The notes below the pieces were generated by a model, which made no database searches, was not told the origin of the DNA, and was given only the letters and a program-made list of their open reading frames with translations. Position numbers and translations under genes: made by a program. This document shows positions 59,551 through 64,000 of a stretch of 64,000 nucleotides of DNA, piece by piece (positions within the stretch are counted from its first letter, which is position 1; every line of letters begins with the position of its first letter). Origin of the DNA: Salsipaludibacter sp963735045 (GTDB lineage Bacteria; Actinomycetota; Nitriliruptoria; Nitriliruptorales; Nitriliruptoraceae); contig CAVTIZ010000003.1 of assembly GCA_963735045.1 (NCBI GenBank), forward strand, positions 620,001 through 684,000, read 5' to 3'.

Positions 59551-61716
59551 ATGTCCACGACCCCGCCTCGCGCCACCCGACGCACCACGACGGTGGTGCG
59601 GTTCGGCGAGGAGTTCGTCGACCACTACGGCTGGCTGCAGGACCCCGACGACCCGGCGACGGTGGCGTGGCTGCGGGCCAACAACGACCACACCGAGGCC
59701 GTGCTGGCCCACCTGGGCGACCTCCGGTCGACGATCTACGACGAGATCCGCAGCCGGGTGGTCGAGACGGACACCTCCAGCGGGGTGATCGACGGCGACT
59801 GGGTCTACTACGCGCGCACCGTCGAGGGCTCGGACTACGCCATCCACTGCCGGCGACCGGCCACCGACGAGCGCCACGCCGACGTCGCGCCGGTGGCCCC
59901 CGACGCCTCGCCCCCGGGCGAGCAGGTGCTGCTGGACGAAAACGTCGAGGCCGACGGCCACGACTACTTCGCGCTGGGTGGGGTGGAGGTGTCCCCGGAC
60001 CATCGTCGGCTCGCCTGGTTGGTCGACACCACGGGACGGGAGCTGTACCGACTGTTGGTCCGCGACCTGGACGCGGCGCCCGGCACGGACCCGGGCGCGA
60101 CCCCCTCCGACGTGGAGGTGGTCGGGCGGGCCACCTACGGGTTGGCGTGGTCCGGCGACGCCACGATGCTGTACTGGTTGGAGCCCGACGAGGCCCAGCG
60201 CCCCCACCGCGCCTGGCGCCATCGCGTGGGCGGACCCGGCGGGCCCGACCACGACGAGTTGTTGGTGACCGAGGACGACGAGCGGTTCTGGATGGGCCTG
60301 GGGACCCATCGCAGCCGGTCGTTCGTCGAGATCTCGGTCGGGTCGTCGACCACCAGCGAGGTCCACCTGCTCGACGCCGACGACCCGGACGCACGCCCGT
60401 GGGTCGTGCAGCCGCGTCGCGACGGGGTGGAGTACGACGTCGAGCACGACCGTGCCCGCGACCGGTTGCTGGTCACGACCAACGACGAGGCCGACGACTT
60501 CCGGTTGCTGGCCGCGCCGCTGCGGGGCCGCACGGGCGTGGTGGACCGCCGGGACTGGACCGAGGTGCTCGCACACCGACCCGGCATCCGGCTGGACGGG
60601 GTGGACGCCTTCGTGGGTGCGGTGCTCGCGTCCGAACGGACGCGGGCCCGGGTGCAGACCCGGATCCTGGACCCGGCCGACGACGACCGCGACACGGGCG
60701 TCCTGGACTGGCCCGAGGAGGTCCACACGTCCGGGGTCGGCGACAACCCGGACGACGACACGGCGTGGTACCGGTTCGTCTACACGTCCCTGACGACGCC
60801 GACCAGCGAGGTCGAGCTTCGGCTCCGCGGTCGCGACCTGCGGCCCGCCGACGACGGCGACCGGGTGACGGTGCGCGTGCATCCCGTGGGCGGGGACTAC
60901 GACCCGGGTGACTACCGCTCGCGGCGGGACTGGGCCACCGCCCCCGACGGCACCCGGATCCCGATCTCGCTGGTGGCCCGGGCCGACGTCGAGCTGCCGG
61001 CACCGACCCTGCTGTACGGCTACGGGGCCTACGAGATCTCGCTGGACCCGGGGTTCTCGGCGAGCCGGCTGAGCCTGGTGGACCGCGGCGCGGTCATGGC
61101 CATCGCCCACGTCCGGGGTGGCGGCGAGATGGGGCGGGCCTGGTACCTCGACGGCAAGTTCGATCGCAAGCCCAACTCGTTCAGCGACTTCGTCGCGGTG
61201 GCTGACCACCTCGTCGCCACCGGCGTGACCGACCACGGCCGGCTGGTGGTGGAGGGCGGGTCGGCCGGGGGGTTGCTCATGGGCGCGGTGGTCAACGCCC
61301 GCCCCGACCTCGCCGCCGGCGTGGTGGCCCAGGTGCCCTTCGTCGACGTCCTGTCGACCATGTCGGACCCGTCGCTGCCGTTGACCGTGGGCGAGTACGA
61401 GGAGTGGGGCAACCCGTTGGAGCAGGAGTGGTTCGAGGTCATCCGCGCCTACTCGCCCTACGACAACGTCGCCGACGCGCCGTATCCGGCGATGCTGGTG
61501 ACGGCGGGACTGACCGACCCCCGGGTCGGCTACTGGGAGCCGGCGAAGTGGGTGGCCAGGCTGCGTGACCACACGACCTCCGAGGCCCCGATCCTGCTGC
61601 GCACGGAGCTGGGGGCCGGCCACGGTGGTCCGTCTGGTCGCTACCGGGCCTGGCACGAGCGCGCGTTCGAGCTGGCCTTCGTGCTGGATCGGCTCGGGCT
61701 GGCCGGAGGGGAGTGA
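59551..61716 (+). CDS. ptrB: Oligopeptidase B (prolyl oligopeptidase family S9A)
   Basis: A 721-residue cytosolic serine peptidase cutting short peptides after basic residues. The N-terminal part (HYGWLQDPDDP, then propeller blades) precedes an alpha/beta hydrolase domain. The nucleophile is Ser571 in VEGGSAGGLL, Asp is in TAGLTDPRVGYWEP and His in AGHGGPSGRY, all expected. GGGEMGRAWYLDGKFDRKPNSFSDF is characteristic of oligopeptidase B. ATG 59551 has AGGTG upstream (GTG 59542 is an alternative). Overlaps the rsmD ribosome site. Confidence 0.92.
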   Translation: MSTTPPRATRRTTTVVRFGEEFVDHYGWLQDPDDPATVAWLRANNDHTEAVLAHLGDLRSTIYDEIRSRVVETDTSSGVIDGDWVYYARTVEGSDYAIHCRRPATDERHADVAPVAPDASPPGEQVLLDENVEADGHDYFALGGVEVSPDHRRLAWLVDTTGRELYRLLVRDLDAAPGTDPGATPSDVEVVGRATYGLAWSGDATMLYWLEPDEAQRPHRAWRHRVGGPGGPDHDELLVTEDDERFWMGLGTHRSRSFVEISVGSSTTSEVHLLDADDPDARPWVVQPRRDGVEYDVEHDRARDRLLVTTNDEADDFRLLAAPLRGRTGVVDRRDWTEVLAHRPGIRLDGVDAFVGAVLASERTRARVQTRILDPADDDRDTGVLDWPEEVHTSGVGDNPDDDTAWYRFVYTSLTTPTSEVELRLRGRDLRPADDGDRVTVRVHPVGGDYDPGDYRSRRDWATAPDGTRIPISLVARADVELPAPTLLYGYGAYEISLDPGFSASRLSLVDRGAVMAIAHVRGGGEMGRAWYLDGKFDRKPNSFSDFVAVADHLVATGVTDHGRLVVEGGSAGGLLMGAVVNARPDLAAGVVAQVPFVDVLSTMSDPSLPLTVGEYEEWGNPLEQEWFEVIRAYSPYDNVADAPYPAMLVTAGLTDPRVGYWEPAKWVARLRDHTTSEAPILLRTELGAGHGGPSGRYRAWHERAFELAFVLDRLGLAGGE

Positions 61717-61718
61717 CG

Positions 61719-62276
61719 ATGCGGGTCATCGCGGGATCGGCCAAGGGCCATCCGTTGTCGGCGCCGACCGGTCGCGGCACCCGACCGACGGCCGATCGCG
61801 TGCGCGAAGCCGTGTTCTCGTCGCTGCAGGCAGTGGTGGCCGGCTCGCGGGTGCTGGACCTGTATGCCGGGTCGGGTGCGTTGGGCATCGAGGCGCTGTC
61901 GCGTGGTGCCGTCCGGGCGACGTTCGTCGAGCGCAACCGCGCGGCCTGCCGCATCATCGACGACAACCTGACCGTGACCCGCGTGGGGGATCGCGCGGAG
62001 GTGGTCCAGGCCGACGTCCGCGCGGCCCTGCGTCGACTGGCCGACGACGGTGTCGTGGTCGACCTGGTGTTCCTCGATCCGCCCTACCAGGTCGACGGTG
62101 ACGAGCTGGACGAGGTGCTGGGCCTGCTCGTGCCGGTCCTGGCCGACACGGCGCTGGTCCGACTCGAGCAGTCCGCCAAGGCTGGCGACGTGGACTGGCC
62201 GGCACCCCTGCTGGCCGGTCGGGTCCGTCGCTACGGTGACACGCGAATCGTCGAGGCCAGCGTGGAGGCGCCGTGA
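61719..62276 (+). CDS. rsmD: 16S rRNA (guanine(966)-N(2))-methyltransferase
   Basis: A 185-residue SAM methyltransferase acting on the small-subunit rRNA. It opens with MRVIAGSAKGHPLSAP, followed by RPTADRVREAVFSSL, the SAM motif VLDLYAGSGALGIEALSRG, and the catalytic DPPY at residues 120-123. ATG 61719 is chosen over GTG 61713 because GGAGGGGAG then has proper spacing. rsmD-coaD is a conserved actinobacterial pair; here the coaD GTG overlaps the rsmD TGA. Confidence 0.95.
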   Translation: MRVIAGSAKGHPLSAPTGRGTRPTADRVREAVFSSLQAVVAGSRVLDLYAGSGALGIEALSRGAVRATFVERNRAACRIIDDNLTVTRVGDRAEVVQADVRAALRRLADDGVVVDLVFLDPPYQVDGDELDEVLGLLVPVLADTALVRLEQSAKAGDVDWPAPLLAGRVRRYGDTRIVEASVEAP

Positions 62277-62758
62277 GCGTGCAGGTCGTGGTGCCGGGCT
62301 CGTTCGACCCGATCACCGATGGCCACGTGGACGTGGTCGAGCGCGTCGCCCGACGCGTCGACGAGGTGGTCGTGGCCGTCCTGGTGAACCCGGCCAAGCA
62401 GGGCCTGTTCACCGTCGACGAGCGCATGGGCCTGATCCGCGACTCGCTGCGCCACCTCGACAACGTCACCGTGGACCGCTTCGAGGGTCTGCTGGTCGAC
62501 TTCTGCAACGACCGGGGGATCGGCGTCATCGCCAAGGGCCTGCGGGCCGTGGCCGACTTCGAGTACGAGCTGCAGATGGCGCAGATGAACGCCCGCATCG
62601 GGGACGTCGAGACCATGTTCGTCCCGGCCAGCCCGGCCTCGTCGTACCTGTCGTCCTCGCTGGTCAAGGAGGTCGCCCGCTTCGGCGGGGAGATCACCGG
62701 CATGGTCCCGGCGGTCGTCGAGGCCGCCCTGCTGGAACGCCTCGCCGAGCGGGACTGA
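62273..62758 (+). CDS. coaD: Phosphopantetheine adenylyltransferase
   Basis: A 161-residue enzyme of coenzyme A synthesis. The nucleotidyl-transferase motif PGSFDPITDGH is at the N-terminus, with KGLRAVADFEYELQMAQMN and the final SSSLVKEVARFGG segment all diagnostic. GTG start overlapping the rsmD stop (GTGA). Confidence 0.96.
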   Translation: MSVQVVVPGSFDPITDGHVDVVERVARRVDEVVVAVLVNPAKQGLFTVDERMGLIRDSLRHLDNVTVDRFEGLLVDFCNDRGIGVIAKGLRAVADFEYELQMAQMNARIGDVETMFVPASPASSYLSSSLVKEVARFGGEITGMVPAVVEAALLERLAERD

Positions 62759-62834
62759 CCCCCGCCCCGGTGCGCGCCGACCGGAGCGCCGGTGTTGCTG
62801 GTGGGACGGCCGAGGGTTCGTGCGGTTGGCGTTG

Positions 62835-62840
62835 TAGGAT
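62835..62840 (+). promoter_or_regulatory. Candidate -10 element TAGGAT
   Basis: TAGGAT 69 bases before the DivIVA-like gene's ATG. No clear -35. Confidence 0.35.
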
Positions 62841-62909
62841 CGTGCTCCTGCTCGCGCCGCGAGCGGTCGCACGCCGTCGTCCCCGTCCCACCCGAGCCAA
62901 GGCGCCCCG

Positions 62910-63479
62910 ATGTCCGACTTCGATGTCCCCGACGTCGTCGACAGGTACGACCCAGACCGCCAGTCCGGCCGCGGCGACGCCATCGACCTCGACAGCCGTC
63001 TGCGCCAGCTCGAGCAGATGATCTCGGAGGCCAAGCCCGTGCCCCTGTCATCGTCCATCATGCTGGGCAAGGCCGAGACGCAGGGCATGATCGCCGACAT
63101 CCGCTCGGCCATGCCCGAGGAGCTGCGCCAGGCCCGCTGGGTCGTCAAGGAGCGTGAGGAGGTGCTGGAGTCGGCCCACAGCGAGGCGGAACGGATCGTC
63201 TCCGAGGCCCGCTCCGAGCGCGCTCGGCTGATCTCGCGGACCGAGGTGGTCGAGGCCGCCAACCACGAGGCCGGCCGCATCGTCGACGACGCCAAGGAAC
63301 GTGCACGGCAGATGCGCCTGGACGCCGACGACTACGTCGACGGCAAGCTGGCCAACTTCGAGATCGTGCTCAACAAGACGCTGTCGGCGGTCGAGCGCGG
63401 CCGCGACAAGCTGCGCGACCGCCTCCACGGCGACGAACTGGTCCAGGAACTGGCCGACGACGACCAACTCGGCGTCTGA
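62910..63479 (+). CDS. DivIVA-like coiled-coil protein
   Basis: A 189-residue soluble, highly charged protein. After a flexible start it has a long helical region (about residues 75-175) with coiled-coil spacing: AHSEAERIVSEARSERARLISRTEVVEAANHEAGRIVDDAKERARQMRLDADDYVDGKL, here read as repeated A-E-R-I type heptads. The DADDYVDGKLANFE stretch matches a conserved actinobacterial family (similar to M. tuberculosis Rv2927c) lying near coaD, rpmF and rnc. Probably a scaffold at the septum or membrane; role inferred from family resemblance to DivIVA and F0-b proteins. Own TAGGAT promoter box likely. Confidence 0.8.
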   Translation: MSDFDVPDVVDRYDPDRQSGRGDAIDLDSRLRQLEQMISEAKPVPLSSSIMLGKAETQGMIADIRSAMPEELRQARWVVKEREEVLESAHSEAERIVSEARSERARLISRTEVVEAANHEAGRIVDDAKERARQMRLDADDYVDGKLANFEIVLNKTLSAVERGRDKLRDRLHGDELVQELADDDQLGV

Positions 63480-63527
63480 TCCGCCACCCGACCCGGGGTC
63501 GTTCGTCGGCCACGGGGGCCCCTGCGG

Positions 63528-64000
63528 TCACGTCCCCACGGCGTCCATGGCCAACACGCGCGCGACCTGGTGGTCGCTGTCACCGAGCTGGGCGTCCAGC
63601 ATCACCAGGCGCTTGGCGACGTGGGCGCCGGGGTACTCCCAGGTCATCCCGATCCCGCCGTGCAACTGGATGGCCTCCTCGGCCACGGTGCGGGCTGCCC
63701 GCCCCACCAGGTGCTTGGCCAGGGCGACCGACCTCGGGCCCTCGGCGGTGTCGAGGTCGGCAGCCGCCCGAATCGTGATCGACCGCGCCTGCTCGACCTC
63801 GATGGACATGTCCACGGCACGGTGTCGCAGGGCCTGGAAGCTGGCCAGTGCGCGACCGAACTGCCGGCGTGCGGCGAGGTGGTCGGTGGTCATCGCGACC
63901 AGGTGGTCCATGGCCCCGACGGCCTCGGCGCACAGGGCCACGCGGCCGGCGTCCAGTGCCGCGTCCAACGCCGCGTCGATGCCCGTCCCCAGCAGTCGCG
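63528..64000 (-). CDS. Acyl-CoA dehydrogenase, C-terminal part (partial)
   Basis: At least 156 residues continue past the window edge. The C-terminal helical domain of the flavoprotein family is clear: RRQFGRALASFQALRHRAVDM, then QLHGGIGMTWEYPGAHVAKRLVMLD, which carries the conserved GGxG FAD/substrate-contact motif. It would oxidise an acyl-CoA and hand electrons to ETF. The substrate cannot be told. Convergent with the coiled-coil gene, with a 48-base gap. Confidence 0.88.
   Translation of the reverse strand, partial: RLLGTGIDAALDAALDAGRVALCAEAVGAMDHLVAMTTDHLAARRQFGRALASFQALRHRAVDMSIEVEQARSITIRAAADLDTAEGPRSVALAKHLVGRAARTVAEEAIQLHGGIGMTWEYPGAHVAKRLVMLDAQLGDSDHQVARVLAMDAVGT

Overview
The window is a chromosomal segment of a very high-GC actinobacterium. 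Three things point that way: C/G in almost every third codon position, frequent GTG starts, and housekeeping gene order shared with mycobacteria and relatives (FAA hydrolase–gltX–tRNA-Gln/tRNA-Glu; gpsA–ddl–rpmB–DAK–recG; rsmD–coaD). The genus cannot be named from sequence alone; a deep-branching class such as Nitriliruptoria would fit but is a guess. There are no insertion sequences, phage genes or CRISPR arrays.

Layout. 0–5 kb: end of an FAA hydrolase, a small membrane protein, purB, a cupin, gltX (charging both tRNA-Glu and, by inference, tRNA-Gln), a CDGSH Fe-S protein and the two tRNA genes. 5.2–19 kb: one enormous secreted mosaic protein (about 4,570 aa if read through) made of LamG, Ig-like, malectin, sugar-dehydrogenase-like propeller and Ca-binding domains. 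It contains an almost perfect 1,788-bp internal repeat and is split by a one-base frameshift near 15,160. 19–24 kb: alpha/beta hydrolase (possible kynurenine formamidase), DEAD-box helicase, UspA-like protein, kynureninase and a stand-alone AsnC sensor domain. 24–30 kb: dapE, dapD, a DUF368/PopT lipid carrier transporter, a YegS-type lipid kinase, a 76-bp repeat array and dapC, so most of the succinylase DAP branch is here. 30–36 kb: a truncated PheA-like protein, tyrA, serB, an acetyltransferase, an unknown protein and a small DNA-binding protein. 36–46.4 kb: gpsA, hemerythrin, SDR, ddl, rpmB, ssb, corA, a DAK/FakA-like protein and recG.

46.4–61.7 kb lies between recG and rsmD, which are much closer together in mycobacteria, and looks like an accessory block. 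It holds a four-gene overlapping operon (ABC ATPase, permease, histidine kinase, response regulator), a ROK regulator, small unknown proteins, a methyltransferase, etfBA with a dimethylglycine/sarcosine dehydrogenase-type flavoprotein, a divergent GntR regulator with a perfect AT-rich palindrome between the two, a frameshifted IclR regulator and oligopeptidase B. 61.7–64 kb returns to the core order with rsmD, coaD, a DivIVA-like coiled-coil protein and the end of an acyl-CoA dehydrogenase.

Most noteworthy: the giant mosaic protein with its recent repeat amplification and a malectin-like fragment beyond its terminator; the dispersed 76-bp 3'-end repeat family; a recG with no ATG/GTG/TTG start that fits its family; a PheA-like protein missing most of its catalytic domain; and the GntR–palindrome–demethylase–EtfBA unit.
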